Positions 1 through 7,780 of a DNA stretch of 42,555 nucleotides are shown one piece after another. The first letter of the stretch is position 1; each line of letters begins with the position of its first letter. A model generated the notes under the pieces. The model was not told the origin of the DNA. It searched no databases and saw only the letters and a program-made list of their open reading frames with translations. The stretch lies in the NCBI RefSeq assembly GCF_008831035.1, contig NZ_WAJR01000018.1, forward strand, positions 1 through 42,555. The letters are read 5' to 3'. The position numbers and the translations under genes were made by a program. Source of the stretch: Ellagibacter isourolithinifaciens. Lineage in GTDB: Bacteria > Actinomycetota > Coriobacteriia > Coriobacteriales > Eggerthellaceae.

Positions 1-197
1 CGCCCGTCTATGTCGGCCGCCCTGGCTTCGCATTTCGTTGCTACGGCTGGATGCGCGCACCTTCTAACAAGAAGAATCTTTCGGCGAGCATGGCGGTCGT
101 CCCGCTGCTCAAAAACAGATCTGGGATTGCATCCAACGACCAGTCGATATGGAAGAAGCCGCGGGGAATGACCGTTATGGGATTGCCATCGCTCCCC
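1..197 (-). other. IS110 downstream flank with possible gene remnant
   Basis: No recognised gene. On the minus strand a frame without stops runs from 217 to a TAG at 41-43 (58 codons), with mostly G or C at third positions. It contains the stretch GFFHIDWSLDAIPDLFLSSG and a terminal AMLAERFFLLEGARIQP. There is no good start codon upstream, so if it is real it is the 3' end of a gene cut by the neighbouring transposase unit. I could not assign a family. The plus strand of the same interval is also open, so this may be a composition effect. Confidence 0.2.
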
Positions 198-1313
198 CTA
201 CGCGAGCGCTCCTTCGCTCATGCGCCCGAGCGCCCATATCCAGCAAGCCAGCTCGCGCGCTGTAGCGACGTTTGCGACCACAGGCCGCTTGCGCAGCTCG
301 CAAGATAGATGGCGGCGCCTTTCCACAAGGCGCTTGACACCGACTGCCGCATGGTTCGATATGGAAGCGGGAACGCTCTCGTCGTAAAGCGAGCGCTTCC
401 GCTCCTTCGTGGCGCGGGTGTAGTGCCAGGATGCCTCCACGAGCAGCTTCCGCAAGTGAGAGTTGCCGGCTTTGGTGATGCCGCCCCGGGAGGCGCGCTC
501 TCCGCTCGAGTGCTCGGAGGGGACGAGCCCAAGCCAGCTCGCGAAGGCGCGCGCCGAGTCGAAGCGGGAGAACACGCCGGCTTCGACCGTGAGCGCGAAC
601 GCCGTCACGGTCTCTATTCCCTTCATGCACCTGAGCGCCTCAACGCGATCCCGCCAGCGAGGCCCTGAGGCGCATTGGGCCACTCTCTTCTCGATGGCCT
701 TCTTCTGCGATTCGATATGGCGCACCTCGGAGATGTAGTAGTCGAGGGACTCTCGAGCGGCAGCGTCGGGAAGCTCGATTCCCCGGATCCACTCCCAGTG
801 CGCATGGGTCCAGCTGCCTCGGCGCTTTCCATCTTCGTTAAACTCGTTCCAGGCATATCCCCACCGGATGAGCAGATGGGTGAGGCGGTGCTTGGCGCGG
901 GTGAGGTCGTCGCGGACGTCCTCGAGCGCACGAGAGAGGTTGCGGGCGCCCTCTGTCTCGACGTCGGGCACGAACACCTCCACGATGTTGTGCGCCATGA
1001 GCTGGCGCGCCAGAAACTCCGCATCGTTGCGGTCGTTTTTCTTGCGCCTGTCCGATGCGGGCTTGTGCATCTTGGACACGGCGCCCACTATGCAGTCCAC
1101 GCCCATCTCTCGAAGCTCGCGCACAAGATGAAACCCCGTCACGCCGGATTCGTAGACCGCTTTGGGAGAGTCAAGCTGAAGAATCCATCCTGCGATCTCC
1201 GCGGGCGAATAACCGAACTTCTGCGACCGAACCTCGCCTGTGATCGAGTCGAGTGCGACAGCTGTAACGGATCGGGCATGGACATCCAGGCCGATTGAAG
1301 TAACATGGTTCAT
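198..1313 (-). mobile_element. IS110-family transposase (371 aa)
   Basis: This is the transposase/recombinase of an IS110-family insertion sequence, which moves a circular, dsDNA form by RNA-guided recombination. The N-terminal half is the RuvC-like DEDD domain: GLDVHA near residue 9 supplies the first Asp, VYESGVTG the Glu, and KNDRNDAEFLA the later Asp residues. The C-terminal half carries the Transposase_20 domain with MKGIETVTAFALTVEAGVF, the FDSARAFASWLGLVP block and GGITKAGNSHLRKLL, which holds the conserved catalytic Ser. The length is normal for the family and there is no frameshift, so the protein is likely intact. As usual for IS110, no terminal inverted repeats or target duplications are obvious, so exact ends cannot be set from this copy. 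The family call is firm; activity is unknown. Confidence 0.93.
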
Positions 1314-1316
1314 TGC

Positions 1317-1459
1317 GAGCCCCTCTCATGTATGTGGCAACTTAGGAAAAACTGCCGGTTGTATAAATGACGCACGACCATTATCAGCCTATGATCCACG
1401 GTCATTAGGAAGACGACATGAAGCAGGGGCTCACAATGTTCTACTCATATCGTCTTCCT
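1317..1459 (-). ncRNA. Candidate IS110 bridge RNA / left-end structure
   Basis: In the IS110 group the guide (bridge) RNA is encoded in the non-coding end upstream of the transposase, which here is this interval on the minus strand. Two nested or interleaved inverted repeats are visible: a perfect 10-bp pair AGGAAGACGA (1407-1416) and TCGTCTTCCT (1450-1459), and GAGCCCC (1317-1323) with GGGGCTC (1426-1432), which ends just before the transposase ATG. AATGAC and GTCATT form a further short stem between them. The presence of structure in the right place is seen directly; its identity as a bridge RNA is inference. The 10-bp pair could instead belong to the 3' flank of the LysR gene. Confidence 0.33.
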
Positions 1460-1508
1460 GTTCGCGCGTTTCTGCTGCGTTGCGATTCTGCTTTCCCACT
1501 CGTCGCAA

Positions 1509-2417
1509 TTACGAACTTTGCGGGATGTGGCGTTTGATTGCTTCCCGGTAGGCTTTCCCGTAGCGCGTGGGCGTGGTGTTTCTGCGGGTGATAATCCCGA
1601 TGGTCATGGTCTCGTCCACGTCCAGCGGAACGGAGATGATGTTCTTGCCGTTGAGCTCGTGCGATATGACCCCGCTGCACACGGTGTACCCATTCAGCCC
1701 CACGGCCAGGTTGAACAACGTCGCTCGGTCGCGCACGCGGATGTTCTTGCGGCGGTCGAGCGTGCTGAGCAGCTCTTCGCTGAAGTAGAACGAGTTGAAA
1801 TCTCCCTGCTCGTAGGAAAGGTAGGGGAAGTCGTCGAGGTCGTCGAGCGTTACCGACTCGCGTTCCGCAAGCGGATGAGTGCTCGAGATGAACACATGCG
1901 GCTCGGCGGTGAACAAGGGCTCGAATAGAAGGTCTTGGCTTCGCAGCATTTTCTCGATGACCTCGTGGTTTCGCTTGGAGAGGTAGATGATCCCCAGCTC
2001 GCTTTTCATGCGCGAGACGTCCTCGATGATCTCGTGCGTCTGTTCCTCGCGCAGGGTGAAATCGTAGCGGAAGGCGTTGAACTCGCGTATGACGTCGACA
2101 AACGCGTTGACGGCGAACGAATAATGTTGGCAGGAGACGGCAAAATGGGGGACTTGCTGCGTCTCTCCCTTGTATTTCTCTTCCAGAAGGTCTGCCTGTT
2201 CGAGCACTTGTCGGGCGTATCCCAAAAACGTCTCACCCTCCGATGTCACCACGACGCCTTTGTTCGTGCGCTCGAAGATGACGACGCCCATCTCTCGCTC
2301 CAGATCGTGGATTGCGGCGGTGATGGAAGGCTGGGACACGAACAGGCGCCTCGACGCCTCGGTGATGTTGCCCACTTCGGCGACTTTCACGACGTATTTC
2401 AGTTGCTGCAGTTTCAT
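1509..2417 (-). CDS. LysR-family transcriptional regulator (302 aa)
   Basis: A LysR-type regulator. Residues 1-60 form the winged helix-turn-helix (MKLQQLKYVVKVAEVGNITE, then ASRRLFVSQPSITAAIHDLE), followed by a linker helix and a periplasmic-binding-like effector domain to the end. The ATG at 2417 was chosen over one eight codons upstream because it has GAGGAG seven bases before it and starts exactly at the conserved N-terminus. It lies downstream of a MetE-like methyltransferase in the same orientation, separated by a terminator, so it probably has its own promoter. A sequence ATAGGGGAAAATAAC at 2454-2468 resembles half of the LysR box upstream of the methyltransferase gene and may mediate autoregulation. 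A role in controlling methionine/one-carbon metabolism is inferred from context only. Confidence 0.9.
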   Translation of the reverse strand: MKLQQLKYVVKVAEVGNITEASRRLFVSQPSITAAIHDLEREMGVVIFERTNKGVVVTSEGETFLGYARQVLEQADLLEEKYKGETQQVPHFAVSCQHYSFAVNAFVDVIREFNAFRYDFTLREEQTHEIIEDVSRMKSELGIIYLSKRNHEVIEKMLRSQDLLFEPLFTAEPHVFISSTHPLAERESVTLDDLDDFPYLSYEQGDFNSFYFSEELLSTLDRRKNIRVRDRATLFNLAVGLNGYTVCSGVISHELNGKNIISVPLDVDETMTIGIITRRNTTPTRYGKAYREAIKRHIPQSS

Positions 2418-2498
2418 GAGCGCTCCTCGCCCGTGGGCCATCGGTGTTCAAGGATAGGGGAAAATAACGTTCTTGCAGGCGTTTCGCGCAAAGAACGC

Positions 2499-2530
2499 AA
2501 AAAGGGGGAGAGCTTGTCGGCCCTCCCCCT
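2499..2530 (-). terminator. Rho-independent terminator after MetE-like gene
   Basis: On the minus strand GGGGGAG (2523-2529 complement) pairs with CTCCCCC (2504-2510 complement), followed immediately by five T residues (2499-2503). It follows the methyltransferase stop by about 35 bp and separates it from the LysR gene. Confidence 0.75.
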
Positions 2531-2563
2531 CGGGGGTCACGCGCGGTGTGTGGAAGGCCTTAG

Positions 2564-3685
2564 CTAGTTGCCCCACACTTCTTCGGCGATCTCGCGCACG
2601 AGCGCCACCTTCGCCCACTGCTGCTCCTCGGTGAGCTTGTTGCCAATCTCGCAGCTTGCGAAGCCGCACTGCGGGGAGAGGCAGAGGTTCTCGAGCGGCA
2701 CGTACTTCGCCGCCTCGTGGATGCGCGCGATGACGGCCTGCTTGTCCTCAAGCTCGGCACGCTTCGTAGTGACAAGTCCGAGCACGACCTTCTTGCCTGC
2801 AGGCACGCTCGCAAGCGGTGCGAAGCTGCCGGAGCGCTCGTCGTCGAACTCGAGGAAGAAGGCGTTCACGTGCTCGTTCGCGAGCAGTGCGTCGGCAACG
2901 TCGTCATAGCCGCCCTCGCAGGCCCACGTGCTGTGGAAATTGCCGCGGCATACGTGCGTGTTGATGCAGAGGTCGGCGGGCGCGGCGTCGAGCACGCGGT
3001 TGTTCACGCGCAGCAGCGTTTCCTTGATGCGCGCGAGCCCCGCTTGGTCGGTCCCGAAGAAAAGCTCCGCCTTCGGGTCGACAAGGCATCCCCACGAGCA
3101 GTCGTCGAGCTGCAGGTTGCGGCAGCCCACGGCGTGAACCTGCTCGATGAATGCCAGGTAGGCGGCGACGATGTCATCTTCTAGGAGAGTGTCGTTTCCG
3201 TATGCGGCGTCGGTCGCCTTGCGGTTCATGGGCATGATGAATTGCTCGATGAACTGCGCGGGCGCGGGAATCGTCAGCTTCGCCGTGGTGTTCTCGTCCT
3301 CGAAGGACTGGACGAAGCGGAAGTGCTCGACGAAGGGATGCTCGCCTGCGAGCGAAATTTTCCCCGTCAGATAGGTGTCGTCGATCTTGGCGGCCTCGTC
3401 GTGGAACGGCAGGCCGTCTTCGGTTGTGGAGTGGCCGATGCCCTCGAATGCCCACATGAAGTCAAGATGCCAGGTCGCACGGCGGAATTCGCCGTCGGTG
3501 ATGAAGCGCAGGCCGGCCTTTTTCTCCTTCGCGATGAGGTCGGTGATACACTCGTCCTCGACCTCCTTCAAAGCTGCGGCGTCGATTGCGCCTGCGCTGA
3601 AATCCTCGCGCGCCTTCTTCAGCTTCGCGGGGCGAAGGAAGCTGCCGACGACGTCGTATCGATTCGGTCCATAGTTCACTGCCAT
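2564..3685 (-). CDS. MetE-like (cobalamin-independent) methionine synthase family protein (373 aa)
   Basis: A single-domain protein of the UROD/MetE-like superfamily, similar to the short YxjG/YxjH proteins of Firmicutes that correspond to the C-terminal catalytic half of MetE. Expected activity is zinc-dependent methyl transfer to homocysteine or a related thiol. Visible zinc-ligand motifs are NTHVCRGN (His and Cys) in the middle and LSPQCGFAS (Cys) near the C-terminus; FITDGEFRR near the N-terminus and LQLDDCSWG are typical substrate-pocket blocks. The ATG at 3685 is preferred to the more upstream in-frame ATG because AAAGG lies eight bases before it and the protein then begins at the conserved YDVVGSFLRP. 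The N-terminal half of full-length MetE, which binds folylpolyglutamate, is absent, so the methyl donor is uncertain. A LysR box and a TATACT -10 lie upstream. Confidence 0.85.
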   Translation of the reverse strand: MAVNYGPNRYDVVGSFLRPAKLKKAREDFSAGAIDAAALKEVEDECITDLIAKEKKAGLRFITDGEFRRATWHLDFMWAFEGIGHSTTEDGLPFHDEAAKIDDTYLTGKISLAGEHPFVEHFRFVQSFEDENTTAKLTIPAPAQFIEQFIMPMNRKATDAAYGNDTLLEDDIVAAYLAFIEQVHAVGCRNLQLDDCSWGCLVDPKAELFFGTDQAGLARIKETLLRVNNRVLDAAPADLCINTHVCRGNFHSTWACEGGYDDVADALLANEHVNAFFLEFDDERSGSFAPLASVPAGKKVVLGLVTTKRAELEDKQAVIARIHEAAKYVPLENLCLSPQCGFASCEIGNKLTEEQQWAKVALVREIAEEVWGN

Positions 3686-3776
3686 TGTCTGCCTTTCGGT
3701 TGGATGCTTGCTCGGGCTCGTCTCGGTGCCTCTTTTATTCGGCACTTGACGTTTTGGCTATCGCCGCGTTTATGTC

Positions 3777-3851
3777 GGTGTGAAGTATAGTCACGCGCTC
3801 GGAAATCGGGAAATACATGAATTTATGCAATTGCTATAGGGAAAACCTATC
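3777..3851 (-). promoter_or_regulatory. Promoter and LysR box of MetE-like gene
   Basis: Reading the minus strand, ATAGG (3850-3846) and CCTAT (3840-3836) flank five bases and include the T-N11-A core of LysR-type sites. Downstream is TATACT (3789-3784), a good -10, with no good -35, as expected for an activated promoter. The predicted start of transcription is near 3777, placing the box centre about 66 bp upstream, the classical LysR recognition position. The rest of 3686-3914 shows no gene. Confidence 0.5.
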
Positions 3852-3914
3852 GACAAATGCGGACATCGAAGAAGTGTGTCTTCTCTCCCGGATCCTGCAA
3901 CCCGCGTCGCGCGT

Positions 3915-4217
3915 CTAGCTCTCGTAGACGATGGCTCCCGTGCTCGTCGCCTCGTAGCCCTCGATTGCGTCGATCGCGCTGCGGAAGGACTCGCTTTCCG
4001 CAATCTTGCGAATTTCCCGCACAAGCGGTGCGGTGCGCTGGCTCTTCGCGACGGCGATGTCGAGCCATTCGGTTTGCAGGGGGACGAAGGCGAGGTCGGG
4101 CAGCTCCTTCGCCAAACGCTCGACGCCGATCGCCACGTCGGCGCATCCCTTCGAGTGTAGCGTCGCCGGCGGTTGGCCTTCGTTCCCCATCGCCCCTCTA
4201 ATCTGAGTCGCTCGCAT
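3915..4217 (-). pseudogene. Remnant of molybdate-type substrate-binding-domain regulator
   Basis: The last 80 or so residues (CADVAIGVERLAKELPDLAF onwards, ending GYEATSTGAIVYES) match the C-terminal end of PBP-like (ModA-type) domains found in helix-turn-helix molybdate-responsive regulators: the ADVAIGVE block, FVPLQTEWLDIAV and the final GGY-type motif are present. The DNA-binding domain and most of the binding domain are missing, and the frame upstream of about 4190 loses resemblance. An ATG at 4217 with GGGAG upstream could still give a 100-residue product. I read it as a decayed gene. It lies 52 bp downstream of the AraC gene and probably was never part of that unit. Confidence 0.6.
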
Positions 4218-4269
4218 GGCCGGCTCCCACTTGTTTTCGGGGTGGCGGGGTATAGCGCGATGCTCTGTC

Positions 4270-5322
4270 CTATTCGATGCGCAATCTTTTGCGATAGGCG
4301 CGCGGCGTTGTGCCGTAGGCACGCTTGAATGCGTCGGTGAACGCTCCTTGGTTGCGATAGCCTGCGCTTTTGGCGATTCCGCCGATTTCGCGACTTCCAT
4401 CAAGGAGAAGGCGCCGACCGTGCTCCAGGCGCCGTGCGCGGATGTATCTTTGCGGGGTGTCCCCCTGAACATTGCGGAACGCCGATATCATCTTCCCCTC
4501 GCTTACATGGGCGATATTGCACAGCGTTTTCGTGCTGAGATCGGATGATAGGTTGCCATCGATGTAAGAGCAGATGCATTCGACGCAATCCTTATCGCTT
4601 ATGTGCGCGGCGTCGGCTGTCGTGTCCCTCTCGGGAATGCCGCTCGCCAGCAGCGCGAAGCATTCAATCACCTTGGCGTGATAATACGCATCGGCTACTG
4701 ATGCGGCGGGGTAGGTGATGTCAAGCCCTCGAAGCGCCGAGGGTAAGCCGGGCACGCCATCAGACGTGGTGAGCCGCCCGATGGTGCGACGCAGTTTCTC
4801 CTTGTCGCAGCGCAAGGCGTCCGCATAGCGGTGCATCGCTTCGGGGGCAATGGTGATCGACGCCGATGAAAGCCGCTTGCCGGGCTCGAACGAGCTTGTG
4901 TAGGTGCCGCCATCCCAGTCATGCCCTATGAGCTTGCAGTTCGATCCGGCGCACTCGGGCGAGCAATACTCGGGCATTGCATGCTCATAGAGGCCGAACC
5001 CCAGATAGGGAACAGTCTCTATGGCTGCCTCCACGGCGCGTTCGTACGTGATGTCCATCGACACGACGATAGTGTCGCCGTCCATGAGGTAGAACCAATA
5101 GGAGCCCTTGCCGTATCGGGGGTCGACAAACCATGTCTCGCCGATGCTTCGCACCAGGTTTGCCTGTCCGAAGCCGCGTGCGATCGCTTCTTTCGCGCGT
5201 ACGGTGTGCAGCCGCGTAAGCTGTGTGACGAACATGTCGTAAAGCGGGTTTCCCTGTTCTGAGGCATAGCTTCCGTTTGATTTTTCGGTAGAACTTGATT
5301 TCTTTTCGGCGTCGTTTTCCAT
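4270..5322 (-). CDS. AraC-family regulator of the ECF/ABC operon (350 aa)
   Basis: An AraC/XylS regulator, read divergently from the ECF transporter operon that it probably controls. The C-terminal 95 residues carry the two helix-turn-helix motifs (LSTKTLCNIAHVSEGKMISA, then IGGIAKSAGYRNQGAFTDAF, and YGTTPRAYRKR). The N-terminal 250 residues are a sensor region of no recognised family, with a Cys cluster YCSPECAGSNC (about residues 119-129) and a nearby His that could bind a metal. The ATG at 5322 is chosen because a TACAAT -10 at 5366-5361 would place the transcript start close to 5354, leaving no leader for the upstream GTG at 5352. Its Shine-Dalgarno is weak. By analogy with YbtA next to YbtPQ, it may respond to iron, a siderophore or haem; this is inference. 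Confidence 0.88.
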   Translation of the reverse strand: MENDAEKKSSSTEKSNGSYASEQGNPLYDMFVTQLTRLHTVRAKEAIARGFGQANLVRSIGETWFVDPRYGKGSYWFYLMDGDTIVVSMDITYERAVEAAIETVPYLGFGLYEHAMPEYCSPECAGSNCKLIGHDWDGGTYTSSFEPGKRLSSASITIAPEAMHRYADALRCDKEKLRRTIGRLTTSDGVPGLPSALRGLDITYPAASVADAYYHAKVIECFALLASGIPERDTTADAAHISDKDCVECICSYIDGNLSSDLSTKTLCNIAHVSEGKMISAFRNVQGDTPQRYIRARRLEHGRRLLLDGSREIGGIAKSAGYRNQGAFTDAFKRAYGTTPRAYRKRLRIE

Positions 5323-5360
5323 CTTCCCGTTCCGTCTTTCGCATCGCTTCACCGAGCTTT

Positions 5361-5399
5361 ATTGTATCGCGAATAAGTCACCTATGGCTAACTGATAGG
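5361..5399. promoter_or_regulatory. Divergent promoter region araC-type/ecfT
   Basis: The 95 bp between the two divergent starts contains TACAAT on the minus strand (5366-5361), a likely -10 of the regulator gene, and an inverted repeat CCTAT (5381-5385) N9 ATAGG (5395-5399) just upstream of the ecfT Shine-Dalgarno AGGAAGAAGGA. The repeat is a plausible operator; which regulator binds is not known. Confidence 0.35.
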
Positions 5400-5417
5400 A
5401 AGAAGGACGAAAACTGC

Positions 5418-6191
5418 ATGGCTCTTTCGATGGAAACGTCTTTGCCCTTGAGCGCGGTAGTGCAGGCGCGGTCTTCGCTGTCCGCCGACGCCGCGCCGCG
5501 CCATCTCGACCCGCGCGTGTCGCTTGCGGTGTTGGTGATGATTAACGTACAGATGGCGCTTTCGCAAAGCCTGTTCGCCGAGATGGGCGTTTTGGCGCTT
5601 ACCGTTGCCGCGATGGCGTATTGCCGCCGCTTCTCCGCGATTGTGCGCTGGCTTGCCTTCTATGCGCTGTTCGCCGTGACGGCGCAGCTGCTCGTGGCGA
5701 GCGGAAGCACCTTGCTTTCGCCCTTTGCGGCGTCGCTTCTCATGTACCGCCATGTTCTGCCCGCCTTCATGTTCGCTTTCAACATGATTGCAACCACGCG
5801 TCTCGGCGAGCTCGCTTGCGCGCTGCAGGCGATTCGCGTTCCCGCGAATGTTTCGGTGGCGGTGTGCGTAGCGTTTCGTTTCCTCCCCACCATGGGCCGC
5901 GAATTCTCCGCCGTCGCCGACGCGATGAAGACGCGCGGCATCGCTCTCACGCCGAAATCGGTCGTGTGCCATCCCGCCAAGACCGCCGAGCATTTCCTTG
6001 TGCCCGTGATCGCGCGTTTAGGCCAGGTTGCCGACGAGCTGGGGAACGCGGTCGTCGTCCGCGGTGTAGGGGCGAGCGCGCACCGCACCTCGTATTACCG
6101 CCTGATGATATGCGCAGTCGACGTCGCATGCCTTATCGCTGCGATGGCGCTCCTTGCACTTTCCGCTTGCTTTAGAGCGGGGGTGCTCTGA
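5418..6191 (+). CDS. ECF transporter transmembrane component EcfT (257 aa)
   Basis: The integral-membrane T component that couples an ECF-type S component to its ATPases. Several hydrophobic segments are visible (for instance SLAVLVMINVQMALSQSLFA, VRWLAFYALFAVTAQLLVA and a C-terminal AVDVACLIAAMALLALSACF). The coupling-helix signatures are present as DAMKTRGIAL and VVVRGVGA, corresponding to the paired Ala-Arg-Gly motifs of EcfT proteins. The ATG at 5418 has an AGGAAGAAGGA Shine-Dalgarno; upstream in-frame ATGs would run into the divergent promoter. The stop TGA overlaps the next ATG (TGATG), so translation is coupled to the ATPase gene. First gene of a five-gene operon. Confidence 0.88.
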   Translation: MALSMETSLPLSAVVQARSSLSADAAPRHLDPRVSLAVLVMINVQMALSQSLFAEMGVLALTVAAMAYCRRFSAIVRWLAFYALFAVTAQLLVASGSTLLSPFAASLLMYRHVLPAFMFAFNMIATTRLGELACALQAIRVPANVSVAVCVAFRFLPTMGREFSAVADAMKTRGIALTPKSVVCHPAKTAEHFLVPVIARLGQVADELGNAVVVRGVGASAHRTSYYRLMICAVDVACLIAAMALLALSACFRAGVL

Positions 6192-7762
6192 TGATGGAAA
6201 ATGCCGCCGCGGCGAAGGCTTCGCCCTATGCTATCGAGCTCGATGGCTGCACGTTTTGCTACAAAGGCGCTTCCCATCCATCGCTTCGTGACGTTTCGCT
6301 TAAGATCCCTCGCGGTCAATGCGTTGTTGTGACCGGACAGTCCGGATGCGGCAAGACAACGCTCACGCGCCTCGTTAATGCGCTTATTCCTCTTATGTAC
6401 GAAGGAGATCTTCAAGGTGAGGTGCTTGTTGCGGGAAAACCCGTTTCCGCATGGACGATGGGCGAGCTTTCCGCGCATGTCGGGTCGGTGTTCCAGAATC
6501 CGCGTAGCCAGTTCGTCAATCTCGACGTGACCTCGGAAATCGCCTTCGGATGCGAGAACTTCGGAATCGATCGCGAGGAAATGGTCGAACGTGTGGCGCA
6601 GGCAGCGGCAACGCTCGGTATTGAGGGCCTGCTCGAGCGCGGTACCGAGGCGCTTTCCGGCGGGCAGAAGCAGTCGGTTATCCTGGCATCGGCCTATGCG
6701 GTGCATCCTGACATCTTCGTGCTTGATGAGCCAACCGCGTCGCTCGATGTGCATGCGATGCGGAATCTTGCGCGCACGGTTGCGCTTCTGAAGAGCCAGG
6801 GGAAGACCGTGCTTATCTCCGAGCATCGCCTGTGGTGGCTTGATGGCATTGCAGACCGCTATGTGGTTATAAGCGATGGCTCGGTTATAGGAGACTGGGC
6901 GGCGGCAGAGTTCCTTGCTATGCCGTTTGAAACGAGAACCGATATGGGGCTGCGCGCCGCCTCTCTTGCTGAAATCGACTCTGTTGTGGCGGTGTCGTCA
7001 TTGGGCGACGCGGTCGCATCGAATGCCTCCAGATCACCTTCTTACGGAAAAACCATCGTACGTATGAGCGGCGTAGTTGCTGGCTACCGCGGTGCGCCTG
7101 CGGTCTTGAACGGTCTCGATTCCTGCCTCCTTTCGGGTAGTGTCGTCGGTATTGTGGGGCACAACGGGGCTGGGAAAACGACGTTTGCCCGGTGCATGGC
7201 CGGCCTTCTCAAGGAAAAGGCGGGGGTGATCGAGGTCGACGACGTGCCGCTTCGCGCAAGGAAACGGGCGGGGCGCGTGTACCTGGTTATGCAAGAACCG
7301 GGATACCAGTTGTTCAGCAGCACGGTCGACGATGAGCTTGCAAGCGCGTGCTCTTCGGATGGCGCGGAAGACAGCCTAGGCAATAAGGACCGGATTGCAG
7401 CAATAAAGGTTGCGCTTGCTCTCGAAGGTCTTGCCGACAGGCACCCGCTCTCCCTTTCAGGTGGGGAGCGCCAACGGCTTTCCATCGCTGCTGGCTTGCT
7501 TTCGAGTGCCCGCGCGATGATTCTCGACGAGCCTACGAGTGGCTTGGATTATCGCAACATGCGTCGAATAGATGCCCAGATCGCGCGCATGCGCGATGCG
7601 GGAATCGCTGTCTGCGTTGTCTCGCACGACTATGAATTCCTCTGCTCGGCATGCGACGAGATAGCCCTGATCGAAGACGGGCGCATCGCCGAGCGCTTCC
7701 CCTTAAACAAGGCAACACTTCCGAAGTTGAAGCTCAATTTCGGGTTTGCGGAAATGCAGTAA
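6191..7762 (+). CDS. Fused double ECF ATPase (EcfA-EcfA', 523 aa)
   Basis: Two ABC nucleotide-binding domains in one chain, powering the ECF transporter. Domain 1 has Walker A GQSGCGKTT (about residues 49-57), signature LSGGQ (about 156) and Walker B VLDEPTASLD (about 177). Domain 2 has Walker A GHNGAGKTT (about 322), signature LSGGERQ (about 422) and Walker B ILDEPTSGLD (about 443). Both Q-loops and H-loops are visible (ISEHR and VSHDY), so both sites look catalytically competent. Such fusions replace separate EcfA1 and EcfA2 in the Trep_Strep/MptD type of ECF locus. It starts in the stop codon of EcfT and ends 18 bp before the S component gene. Confidence 0.93.
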   Translation: MMENAAAAKASPYAIELDGCTFCYKGASHPSLRDVSLKIPRGQCVVVTGQSGCGKTTLTRLVNALIPLMYEGDLQGEVLVAGKPVSAWTMGELSAHVGSVFQNPRSQFVNLDVTSEIAFGCENFGIDREEMVERVAQAAATLGIEGLLERGTEALSGGQKQSVILASAYAVHPDIFVLDEPTASLDVHAMRNLARTVALLKSQGKTVLISEHRLWWLDGIADRYVVISDGSVIGDWAAAEFLAMPFETRTDMGLRAASLAEIDSVVAVSSLGDAVASNASRSPSYGKTIVRMSGVVAGYRGAPAVLNGLDSCLLSGSVVGIVGHNGAGKTTFARCMAGLLKEKAGVIEVDDVPLRARKRAGRVYLVMQEPGYQLFSSTVDDELASACSSDGAEDSLGNKDRIAAIKVALALEGLADRHPLSLSGGERQRLSIAAGLLSSARAMILDEPTSGLDYRNMRRIDAQIARMRDAGIAVCVVSHDYEFLCSACDEIALIEDGRIAERFPLNKATLPKLKLNFGFAEMQ

Positions 7763-7780
7763 CAAGAGAAAGGCTTCACA

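Noticed and set aside
1407-1459. The 10-bp repeat read as a terminator of the LysR gene
   Set aside because: The loop is 33 bases long and no T tract follows on the minus strand. A role in the IS end fits better, though not proven.
5374-5399. Possible DtxR/IdeR-type iron box between the AraC and EcfT genes
   Set aside because: GGCTAAC agrees with the centre of the consensus, but the outer positions match poorly, about 10 of 19. Kept only as an unassigned inverted repeat.
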